64,000 bases of DNA from an uncultured bacterium (GTDB lineage Bacteria > Nitrospirota > Thermodesulfovibrionia > Thermodesulfovibrionales > Thermodesulfovibrionaceae). Of this stretch, positions 9,186 to 17,590 are shown in pieces. The stretch is from NCBI GenBank assembly GCA_937998865.1, contig CALLBR010000005.1:1-64000 (forward strand). The letters run 5' to 3'. The notes under the pieces are model-generated. The model was not told the DNA's origin, did no database searches, and was given only the letters and a program-made list of their open reading frames with translations. Numbering within the stretch: the stretch's first letter is position 1; each line of letters opens with the position of its first letter. A program made the position numbers and the translations under genes.

Positions 9186-10177
9186 TGTTAGAGTTCCTTT
9201 TAATGATAATAAAAACTATGATTGTTTTTGCAATTGTCCTTGCTCACGTTGCCTATACCACTTATGCAGAGAGAAAAATAATTGGCCGTGCTCAAGCAAG
9301 AATGGGTCCTATGGAAGTTGGTCCTCATGGATTACTTCAGCCTATAGCAGATTTTATAAAAATATTTTTCAAAGAGGATATTATTCCTGTAAAGTCAGAA
9401 AAGTTTATTTTTCAGATTGCACCTTTGATTGTTTTAGTCTTTACAATGGTTAATTTAACTGTTATACCTTTTACTGCCAATTTTGTATTAGCTGATTTAA
9501 ACATAGGATTGCTCTTCATATTAGCTTCTGCATCAATTGCTGTGTATGGAATTATACTTGCTGGATGGGCGTCAAACAGCAAGTATTCTTTTCTTGGAGG
9601 ACTTCGATCTGCAAGTCAGGTTTTATCTTATGAAATTGCTCTTGCTCTAAGTCTTGCAGGAGTTGTACTTGCTTCGGGCTCTCTTAATCTAAAGGATATT
9701 GTGATAGCTCAGCATAATACAATTTTTGGCATTTATGCTATACCTCAAATAATCGGGTTTGTTGTTTTCATTGTTGCAGCCTTTGCAGAGACTAATAGAG
9801 CTCCCTTTGATCTTCCAGAAGCTGAGACAGAACTTGTAGCAGGATATCTAACAGAATATAGCGCCTTCCGCTATGCTTTGTTTTTCCTTGCTGAATATGT
9901 TGCTATGTATATAATGGCATCTTTATGTGCCCTCTGTTTTTTGGGAGGTTGGACTGTTCCTAAGTTTATAACCCATATATTTCCCTTTCTTCATAAAGTT
10001 CCCGGCTTACTATGGTTTGCCATTAAAGTTTATGCCTTTATATTTTTATATATTTGGGTAAGAGCTACTTTTCCAAGATACAGATTTGATCAGCTATTAA
10101 ACATAGGCTGGAAAGTGCTTATCCCAGCTGGAATAATTAATTTAATTATAATTGCCTTTGTTAAGAAATTCCATTAA
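9185..10177 (+). CDS. nuoH: NADH-quinone oxidoreductase-like subunit H
   Basis: AERKIIGRAQARMGPMEVGPHGLLQPIAD, AETNRAPFDLPEAETELVAGYLTEYS. Confidence 0.95.
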   Translation: MLEFLLMIIKTMIVFAIVLAHVAYTTYAERKIIGRAQARMGPMEVGPHGLLQPIADFIKIFFKEDIIPVKSEKFIFQIAPLIVLVFTMVNLTVIPFTANFVLADLNIGLLFILASASIAVYGIILAGWASNSKYSFLGGLRSASQVLSYEIALALSLAGVVLASGSLNLKDIVIAQHNTIFGIYAIPQIIGFVVFIVAAFAETNRAPFDLPEAETELVAGYLTEYSAFRYALFFLAEYVAMYIMASLCALCFLGGWTVPKFITHIFPFLHKVPGLLWFAIKVYAFIFLYIWVRATFPRYRFDQLLNIGWKVLIPAGIINLIIIAFVKKFH

Positions 10178-10183
10178 AGGGGA

Positions 10184-10708
10184 TTGAAAATGGTAAAGAT
10201 AATTTTCGTATATTTTGCCATACTAATTATAGCCTCAGCCTTAGCTGCTATAACGAGGAAAAATCTTGTTTATAGTTTGTTTTGGATACTTCTTATGTTT
10301 ATTCATCTTGGTGGACTTTATCTTTTACTAAACGCAGAATTTCTGGCTATGGTTCAACTTATAGTTTATGCTGGTGCTATTCTTGTAATGTTTCTTTTTG
10401 TAATATTTTTGCTCAACTTAAAGGAGGAGATTAAAGAAGCGGTATTCCTACATAAATGGTCTTCAAGGCTCTACGGGATACTTTTTTTACTATTTTTTGC
10501 TTTTCTAGGTGTCTGGAGCTTTAAAAATAACTTTAAAGGCATTTACTCTATTGAATTAATTGAAAAAGAGGGACATACAAAAGTATTAGGCACAGTCCTT
10601 TTCAATGAATATTTATTTCCTTTTTTAATTCTAGGTTTTATCTTACTTGTTCCTTTATTGGGAGTAGGGATTGTGGCATTGAGGAGGAAAACTAATGGTA
10701 CCACTTAG
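10184..10708 (+). CDS. nuoJ: NADH-quinone oxidoreductase-like subunit J
   Basis: LNAEFLAMVQLIVYAGAILVMFLFVIFLLNL. Confidence 0.9.
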   Translation: MKMVKIIFVYFAILIIASALAAITRKNLVYSLFWILLMFIHLGGLYLLLNAEFLAMVQLIVYAGAILVMFLFVIFLLNLKEEIKEAVFLHKWSSRLYGILFLLFFAFLGVWSFKNNFKGIYSIELIEKEGHTKVLGTVLFNEYLFPFLILGFILLVPLLGVGIVALRRKTNGTT

Positions 10709-11000
10709 TTACTACCTTATCTTGAGCGTAATTGTCTTTTTTATTGGAGCATTTAGCTTTTTAACAAGAAGAAATCTTATCATGATGTTTTTATCTATTG
10801 AAATAATGCTTAATGCTGTAAATATATCACTTGTGGCTCTGAGTCATTACATGCAGGATATAAGAGGTCAGATACTTGCCCTTTTTGTTATAGCTCTGGC
10901 AGGTGGTGCAGTGGCAGTAGGTTTAATTATTCTTGTTTTGGCTTATAGAAACAGAAAAACTCTGAAACTTGAAGATTTTAATCTTTTAAGGGAAGAATGA
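10695..11000 (+). CDS. nuoK: NADH-quinone oxidoreductase-like subunit K
   Basis: RRNLIMMFLSIEIMLNAVNISLVA...AGGAVAVGLIILV. Confidence 0.93.
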   Translation: MVPLSYYLILSVIVFFIGAFSFLTRRNLIMMFLSIEIMLNAVNISLVALSHYMQDIRGQILALFVIALAGGAVAVGLIILVLAYRNRKTLKLEDFNLLREE

Positions 11001-12484
11001 TGAACATAGAGTATTCTTTCTTACCTTTAGTACCAATAATAGTCTCTCTTTTAGCGATTCCTCTCATAATTGCAACAGGTGAGCGAAATCCTAATCTAAG
11101 GGAGTTTTGGTCTTTATTAGCAGGTATTATTAAGTTTTCAGCTATAGTCAGTATGCTTCCTAAGGTTTTATCGGGCACAATCATAGAATGCCAAGTTTTT
11201 CAAATTTTGCCAGGTATAGAGATAAAATTTAGGGTGGATGCCCTAGGAATGTTATTTGCCATTGGCGCATCCTTTCTATGGATAATTACAACTTTCTATT
11301 CTATCGGTTACATGAGAGGTCACAAAGAGAGAAAACAGACAAGATACTTCGCATGCTTTGCAGCAGCTCTTTCAACAACCATAGGTGTTGCTTTTTCAGC
11401 AAATCTTTTCACTATGTTTTTATTTTATGAAGGATTAACTTTTGTAACTTATCCCTTGGTGGCTCATCATGAGACTGAAGAAGCAAAGGCAGGTGCAAGA
11501 AAGTATGCTATATATCTGATAGGTGCTGCAAAAGTTTTTCTGGTGGCGGCTATTGTTGTTACCTATTTAATTGCTGGAACCCTTGATTTTAAAAAAGGTG
11601 GCATATTTTCTGAAACAGTAAGGCAAACTTATTCAGGAATTCTTAGCATTGTATTTTTCATGTATCTTTACGGATTTGCAAAGGCTGCTTTAATGCCTTT
11701 GCATGGATGGTTACCTGCTGCAATGGTGGCTCCAACTCCTGTAAGTGCCTTACTTCATGCTGTGGCAGTGGTTAAAACAGGCGTATTTACAATTTTAAGA
11801 GTCATATTTTTTGTTTACGGTACAGATTTTCTTAAAGAACTTCCATCCACTGACATAGCTTTATTTATGGCTGCTTTTACCATTACAGTGGCTTCAATGA
11901 TTGCATTAACAAGAGATAATATTAAAGCACGATTAGCTTTTTCCACAGTGAGCCAACTTTCATACATTATTCTTGGAGCTTTATTGCTCACCTATAACGG
12001 AATGATAGGAGGCATAATTCACATTTCAAACCATGCCTTTGCAAAAATAACTCTCTTCTTCTGCGCTGGTTCACTTTATGTGTGTGCCCATAAAACAGAG
12101 GTTAGTCAGCTTGATGGAATTGCAAAGAAAATGCCTTGGACAATGGCAGCTTTCACAATCGGAGCATTAGGAATGATAGGCGTTCCTCTAGTAGGAGGTT
12201 TTGTAACAAAGTGGTATCTTCTTTTAGGAGCCCTTGAGAGAGGAAGCATAGAAATATTGTCCCTTTTACTTTTTAGCTCTCTTCTTAATGCTGGATACTT
12301 TTTACCCATAATTTACCGAGCCTACTTTAAGAATTTTCCTGAATCTCTCCAGGAAGGACATACTCATGACATTAAAGAAAACCCCCTCATGGCAGTAACT
12401 TTGACGATTACTGCCCTATTAAGCATAATTGGTGGTTTATATCCTGATTTAATAGTTAATCTTGCAAAGGAGGTTTTAAAGTGA
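10997..12484 (+). CDS. Antiporter-like membrane subunit (NuoL/MrpD-type), 495 aa
   Basis: Proton-conducting transporter motifs: FYEGLTF, GFAKAALMPLHGWLPAAMVAPTPVSALLHAVAVVKTGVF. Confidence 0.85.
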   Translation: MMNIEYSFLPLVPIIVSLLAIPLIIATGERNPNLREFWSLLAGIIKFSAIVSMLPKVLSGTIIECQVFQILPGIEIKFRVDALGMLFAIGASFLWIITTFYSIGYMRGHKERKQTRYFACFAAALSTTIGVAFSANLFTMFLFYEGLTFVTYPLVAHHETEEAKAGARKYAIYLIGAAKVFLVAAIVVTYLIAGTLDFKKGGIFSETVRQTYSGILSIVFFMYLYGFAKAALMPLHGWLPAAMVAPTPVSALLHAVAVVKTGVFTILRVIFFVYGTDFLKELPSTDIALFMAAFTITVASMIALTRDNIKARLAFSTVSQLSYIILGALLLTYNGMIGGIIHISNHAFAKITLFFCAGSLYVCAHKTEVSQLDGIAKKMPWTMAAFTIGALGMIGVPLVGGFVTKWYLLLGALERGSIEILSLLLFSSLLNAGYFLPIIYRAYFKNFPESLQEGHTHDIKENPLMAVTLTITALLSIIGGLYPDLIVNLAKEVLK

Positions 12485-12615
12485 TGGATAGGGAAAGAGA
12501 GGAAAAAATGATTCTAAAACATGATCCCATACCTCTTTATAGAACTATATTTTATTTAGTTTTTTTATTAGGTTCTCTTTATCTTGCACTAATAGTATTT
12601 TTAGGAGCTAAATAA
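12484..12615 (+). CDS. 43-aa single-TM small membrane protein, absent from the ORF track
   Basis: MDREREEKMILKHDPIPLYRTIFYLVFLLGSLYLALIVFLGAK; overlaps the neighbouring stop and start codons by 1 nt each; SD-like aaaggagg upstream. Confidence 0.7.
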   Translation: MDREREEKMILKHDPIPLYRTIFYLVFLLGSLYLALIVFLGAK

Positions 12616-12851
12616 TGAGCAGTAAAAAGATGGATAAAGGCTTAAAAAGAATTTTAACGATTTTCTATATCTTTCTTTTAGTTCTTATTGTAATCGATCT
12701 TTTTATTCATAAACATGATTTTTTCGGGTTTGACGGATATCCCTCTTTTTATGGTGCCTATGGTTTAGTTGCTTGTATTCTTCTTGTTCTCGTTGCTAAA
12801 TATGTTCTTCGCCCTCTAGTTATGAGAAGGGAGGATTATTACAATGAATAA
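12615..12851 (+). CDS. 78-aa small membrane protein of antiporter-type clusters
   Basis: Two TM segments and terminal RREDYYNE; ATG overlaps the upstream TAA and its 3' end overlaps the next antiporter gene. Confidence 0.7.
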   Translation: MSSKKMDKGLKRILTIFYIFLLVLIVIDLFIHKHDFFGFDGYPSFYGAYGLVACILLVLVAKYVLRPLVMRREDYYNE

Positions 12852-14616
12852 CTTCACACCTCCAGCTTTGATTTTAATATTTGGATCTCTTTTGATTCCC
12901 TTTCTAAGGGGTCGAACAAGGCAAGTATATTTAGTCCTTCTTCCCCTTCTTACAGTAGCTTATCTTTTCAGCCTCTCTGAAGGTATTTATTGGAAATTGA
13001 AAATTCTTGATTATGAGTTAATATTTGGAAGGATAGATAGGCTCAGCCTTGCTTTTGGATATATTTTTGCCATCATCACCCTAATAGTATCAATATACAG
13101 CCTTCATGTGAAAGATAATCTTCATCTTATATCAGCTTTCATCTATGCTGGAGGAGCTTTAGGTGCAATTTTTGCCGGAGATTTTATTACTCTATTTGTT
13201 TTTTGGGAGATTATGGCTTTTTCTGCCACATATGTGATTTGGTCTGCAAAAACAAAAAAGGCTGTAAATGCAGGTATGCGATATCTTATGGTACATATTT
13301 TTGGTGGACTTCTTCTGCTTGGTGGAATAATGGTTTATTACAAAGAAACAGGATCTCTAGTATTTAACTACATAGGCTTAAAAGGCTTGGCAGAATGGCT
13401 TATTTTTCTTGGATTCGGCATAAATGCTGCTTTTCCAATTCTTCATGCATGGTTACCAGATGCTTATCCAGAATCTACTGAGACAGGAACAGTTTTTTTA
13501 TCAGCCTTTACTACCAAAACAGCTGTATATGTCTTAGCAAGAGGATTTCCCGGAACAGAGTTATTGATATATATAGGTGCCATAATGACAGCTTTTCCAA
13601 TATTTTATGCTGTTATTGAGAATAACTTGAGAAGGGTTCTCTCCTATAGTCTTATTAACCAAGTTGGTTTTATGGTAACTGGCATTGGAATAGGAACACA
13701 ACTTTCATTGAATGGAACAGTGGCTCATGCTTTTTGTCATATTCTCTATAAAGCCTTATTATTCATGTCCATGGGTGCAGTGCTTTATAGAACAGGTAAA
13801 ATAAATGCCACAGATTTGGGCGGTCTTTATAAATCTATGCCTTTAACAACTCTTTTCTGTATTGTGGGGGCTGCTTCCATATCTGGAGTCCCTTTAACCA
13901 GTGGCTTTGTAAGTAAGTCTATGATAGTGTCTGCAGCAGCAGAGGGAGGGATGCTTCTTATTTGGATTGCTCTACTTTTTGCTTCTGCTGGTGTTTTTCA
14001 TCATTCTGGAATAAAGATTCCCTTTTTTGCTTTCTTTAGTCACGATTCTGGCTTAAGACCAAAAGAGGCTCCCATCCATATGTTGGTTGCCATGGGATTA
14101 GCTGCATTTATGTGTATTGCTATAGGTGTTTTACCAGGACCTCTTTATTCAATCCTTCCCTATCCTGTGGATTATGAACCATATACTCCTTCCCATGTAA
14201 TAGATCAGACCCAACTTCTTGCTTTTTCAGCCTTAGCTTTTACTTTGCTTATGCTTTCAGGGATTTATCCACCTGAAATTAGATGTATTAATTTGGATAC
14301 AGACTGGTTTTACAGAAAAGGAACCCGCCTTTTTGTTACCTTTAGCCACAATGTTCTTGCGAAAATTGAATATAACATCATAGGTCAAGCCTATGAGTAT
14401 GCTGTTATAAAGCCTTTGCTTAAAATAGCCAATTTTTTGAAAATTCTGGATTCATCAGGAATAGATGGTACTTATAATGGGATGGCAAAGGGATCCATGA
14501 AAATAAGTAACATCCTAAAGGAAATACAAACAGGTAGAGCCCATGATTATGCTTTTATAATGATTTTAGGGATAATTTCAATGATTTTCATAATGCTAAT
14601 TTCTTTCTTAATTTAG
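12844..14616 (+). CDS. Second antiporter-like subunit (MrpD/NuoL hybrid-like), 590 aa
   Basis: FVFWEIMAFSATYVIW, AAFPILHAWLPDAYPESTETGTVFLSAFTTKTAVYVLARG; NuoL-like C-terminal ...LKEIQTGRAHDYAFIMILG. Confidence 0.85.
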   Translation: MNNFTPPALILIFGSLLIPFLRGRTRQVYLVLLPLLTVAYLFSLSEGIYWKLKILDYELIFGRIDRLSLAFGYIFAIITLIVSIYSLHVKDNLHLISAFIYAGGALGAIFAGDFITLFVFWEIMAFSATYVIWSAKTKKAVNAGMRYLMVHIFGGLLLLGGIMVYYKETGSLVFNYIGLKGLAEWLIFLGFGINAAFPILHAWLPDAYPESTETGTVFLSAFTTKTAVYVLARGFPGTELLIYIGAIMTAFPIFYAVIENNLRRVLSYSLINQVGFMVTGIGIGTQLSLNGTVAHAFCHILYKALLFMSMGAVLYRTGKINATDLGGLYKSMPLTTLFCIVGAASISGVPLTSGFVSKSMIVSAAAEGGMLLIWIALLFASAGVFHHSGIKIPFFAFFSHDSGLRPKEAPIHMLVAMGLAAFMCIAIGVLPGPLYSILPYPVDYEPYTPSHVIDQTQLLAFSALAFTLLMLSGIYPPEIRCINLDTDWFYRKGTRLFVTFSHNVLAKIEYNIIGQAYEYAVIKPLLKIANFLKILDSSGIDGTYNGMAKGSMKISNILKEIQTGRAHDYAFIMILGIISMIFIMLISFLI

Positions 14617-14625
14617 AGGTGAAAT

Positions 14626-16122
14626 ATGGCAGAAACAACATTTAGTTATCCTCTTGTCTCCTTCATAATTTTCTTTCCTTTGTTGGGAGTTTTATTGATT
14701 TTAATCCTCAGAAAGGAGACAATAGCAAAGTTTGTGGCTCTTTTTGTAACCCTGGCAAATTTGATTATATCACTTCCTGTCTTTATAAATTTTGATAAAA
14801 CAAATCCTCATTTTCAGTTTGTTGAATCATATAAATGGCTATCATCAATAAATGCCCAATACAAGATAGGAGTAGATGGCTTAAGCATTTTATTTGTTTT
14901 ATTAACATTGATAATTAGCATACTTTGCGTAGCCGTTTCCTGGAGTGCCATTAAGGAGCGAGTTAGGCTTTTTTATGCCATGATTCTCTTTATGGAAACT
15001 TGCATGATAGGTGTTTTCTGTGCTATGGATTTACTTCTATTCTACCTCTTTTATGAGGCTATGTTGATTCCTATGTTTTTATTAATCGGTATCTGGGGAA
15101 GTGCAAACAGGGTCTATGCTTCCGTAAAGTTTGTAATTTTTACCTTTGCAGGCAGTATTTTAATGCTTATTGGAATTATAAGTCTATATTTTATGGCAGG
15201 GAAAACTTTTGATGTAACAGAAATCCTAAAGATAAAACTTCCGTTAGAATTTCAATATTGGCTATTTTTTGCATTTTTTGCTGCTTTTGCCGTGAAAGTT
15301 CCCATGTTTCCCTTTCATACTTGGTTGCCTGATGCTCATACAGAAGCGCCTACTGCAGGAAGTGTAATACTTGCTGGAATACTCCTAAAAATTGGAGGTT
15401 ATGGATTTTTAAGATTCTCTATCCCTTTCTGTCAAGAGGCTGCCCTTTCTTTGAAATTATTCATGCAAATACTGTCGATTTTCGCAATAATTTACGGAGC
15501 TTTTGTAACCTTAATGCAAAATGATTTTAAAAGACTCATTGCCTATTCAAGTGTAAGCCATATGGGGTTTGTTACCTTAGGAATTTTCTCTTTTAATCAA
15601 GTTGCCATGGAAGGTGGCATACTTCAAATGATCAATCACGGCATTGTGACAGGAGCATTATTTATGTTAATTGGGGTTATTTATGAAAGGACTCACACAA
15701 GGGATTTAGAAAAATATGGAGGTTTAGGAAAAGCTGTTCCTATTTTCGTCTTATTCTATACTTTTTTCTCAGCAGCTGCTATTGGTTTTCCTGGTACAAA
15801 TTCCTTTATAGGTGAATTTCTGGTAATGCTTGGAGCTTTCAAAAGCAGCATATACATTGGTACTCCTCTTATTTTAGGCATAGCTCTCGGTACAACTTAT
15901 ATGGTTTGGCTATACTATAGGGTTGTTTTGAATGAGATAAAAGCGGACATGAGAGAACAATTGTATGATTTAAATTTAAGAGAAATTGTAATGTTCATTC
16001 CATTAATTTTTCTTGTTTTACTTATCGGTTTTCAACCTTCGGTGGCTCTTGATTATATGACATCCTCAGTAAAGATGTTACTCGAAGATTTATTTATGAA
16101 TTCTGCTTTAACTTTTAGATAA
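14626..16122 (+). CDS. nuoM: NADH-quinone oxidoreductase-like subunit M
   Basis: FYLFYEAMLIPMFLLIGIWG, AVKVPMFPFHTWLPDAHTEAPTAGSVILAGILLKIGGYG. Confidence 0.94.
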   Translation: MAETTFSYPLVSFIIFFPLLGVLLILILRKETIAKFVALFVTLANLIISLPVFINFDKTNPHFQFVESYKWLSSINAQYKIGVDGLSILFVLLTLIISILCVAVSWSAIKERVRLFYAMILFMETCMIGVFCAMDLLLFYLFYEAMLIPMFLLIGIWGSANRVYASVKFVIFTFAGSILMLIGIISLYFMAGKTFDVTEILKIKLPLEFQYWLFFAFFAAFAVKVPMFPFHTWLPDAHTEAPTAGSVILAGILLKIGGYGFLRFSIPFCQEAALSLKLFMQILSIFAIIYGAFVTLMQNDFKRLIAYSSVSHMGFVTLGIFSFNQVAMEGGILQMINHGIVTGALFMLIGVIYERTHTRDLEKYGGLGKAVPIFVLFYTFFSAAAIGFPGTNSFIGEFLVMLGAFKSSIYIGTPLILGIALGTTYMVWLYYRVVLNEIKADMREQLYDLNLREIVMFIPLIFLVLLIGFQPSVALDYMTSSVKMLLEDLFMNSALTFR

Positions 16123-16134
16123 GGAGGCTGTTAA

Positions 16135-17517
16135 ATGGAAAAATTCTATGCTATGGTTCCTGAGATAACTCTTACATTTTTTTTCATACTTTACTTTTTT
16201 GAGGGATTACTGTTAAAGAACAGAAAACTTAATGGTATTACTGTCATCATTATTTCAATCCTTACAGCTTTAACTTTATTTTCATTCCAAGGAAAGGCTT
16301 TCAATGGCATGTTTGTTGCTGATAATTTTAGTCAGAGCCTTAAGCTGGTTTTTCTAATAAATTTAACCTTTTCCATTCTTATCTCCCTAAAGTATGAAAA
16401 AATTAAAGATGAACTATTTTACGAGTATTCTCTTTTGATGATACTTAGCACCCTTGCCATGATGCTTATTGTGTCGTCAAAGGATTTAATTCCTCTTTTT
16501 TTAGCAGTAGAATTAATGTCACTTTGTCTCTACCTACTGGCAGGTTTTGGGATTAAAGACCTTTTTTCAAATGAGGCATCAATGAAATATTATATTCTGG
16601 GAAGTTTTGCCTCTGCCATTTTTCTTTTTGGAATAGCAGGCTTCTACGGACTTTTTGGTACTACAGATTTCCATGGAATTTCACAAATTCTTAAAAATCA
16701 AAAAGATATTACAATTTATCATTTCATGGGCACCTTTGCCATTTTATCTGCTCTTTCCTTCAAAGCTGCCTGCGCGCCCTTTCATCAATGGTCTCCAGAT
16801 GTTTATGAGGGAGCACCAACTACAGTTACTGCTTTTATGTCCGTGGGTCCTAAGGCAGCAGCCTTAGCTGCTATAGGAAGATTCATCTTTGAAGCCTTGA
16901 TTTCAAAACCTGAACTTTGGCTACTCCCTATTTCCACAATAGCTCTTCTTACAATGGCCTTAGGAAACATACTTGCTCTAAGACAAAACAATATAAAAAG
17001 ACTTCTTGCCTACTCATCTATAGCTCATGCAGGCTATGTAATGCTTGCCGTTTTAGCAGGATCTCCAGAAGGTATGTCCTCTTTAGTGTTTTATATGATT
17101 GTTTATGCTTTCATGAACTTGGGTGCTTTTTCTGTAATTTTGGCGAATCCACAAGGAGAAAAAATTGAAGGTTATAATGGTCTGTATAGTGTAAATCCTA
17201 TAATAGCTTTATGTATGTTATGTTTTATGTTTTCTTTAGCAGGAATACCTCCCTTTGGTGGTTTCATAGCTAAGTTTTTAGTTTTTAAATCAGCAATTCA
17301 AGCAGGACATTTGTTGATTGCAGTTTTTGGAATTTTATTTTCTATCTTGTCAGCCTACTATTATCTTAGAATAGTTATGAAAATGTTTTTTGTCTCAAAA
17401 GAATATATGGAAACGGAGGCATTTGGTGTTCCTTCAAACTTAAAATTAGTCATTTTATTGAATGCAGGCTTTGTCATTTTATTTGGTCTAATTCCCGATT
17501 TTATTTTCGCTATGTGA
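16135..17517 (+). CDS. nuoN: NADH-quinone oxidoreductase-like subunit N
   Basis: FKAACAPFHQWSPDVYEGAPTTVTAFMSVGPKAAALAA. Confidence 0.94.
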   Translation: MEKFYAMVPEITLTFFFILYFFEGLLLKNRKLNGITVIIISILTALTLFSFQGKAFNGMFVADNFSQSLKLVFLINLTFSILISLKYEKIKDELFYEYSLLMILSTLAMMLIVSSKDLIPLFLAVELMSLCLYLLAGFGIKDLFSNEASMKYYILGSFASAIFLFGIAGFYGLFGTTDFHGISQILKNQKDITIYHFMGTFAILSALSFKAACAPFHQWSPDVYEGAPTTVTAFMSVGPKAAALAAIGRFIFEALISKPELWLLPISTIALLTMALGNILALRQNNIKRLLAYSSIAHAGYVMLAVLAGSPEGMSSLVFYMIVYAFMNLGAFSVILANPQGEKIEGYNGLYSVNPIIALCMLCFMFSLAGIPPFGGFIAKFLVFKSAIQAGHLLIAVFGILFSILSAYYYLRIVMKMFFVSKEYMETEAFGVPSNLKLVILLNAGFVILFGLIPDFIFAM

Positions 17518-17553
17518 GCTTAGGCTCTCATCCCACCCCCACCCTCCTTTGGT

Positions 17554-17590
17554 AAGGGCTTGGATATTATTATCCAGGCCCTTATTTTTT
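17554..17590 (+). terminator. Intrinsic terminator of the long gene run
   Basis: AAGGGCTTGGATA-TTAT-TATCCAGGCCCTT stem (13 bp, one G-U) followed by ATTTTTT. Confidence 0.8.

Noticed and set aside
9166-9453. 95-aa Cys-rich ORF (+)
   Set aside because: Out-of-frame shadow of nuoH, which has clear family motifs
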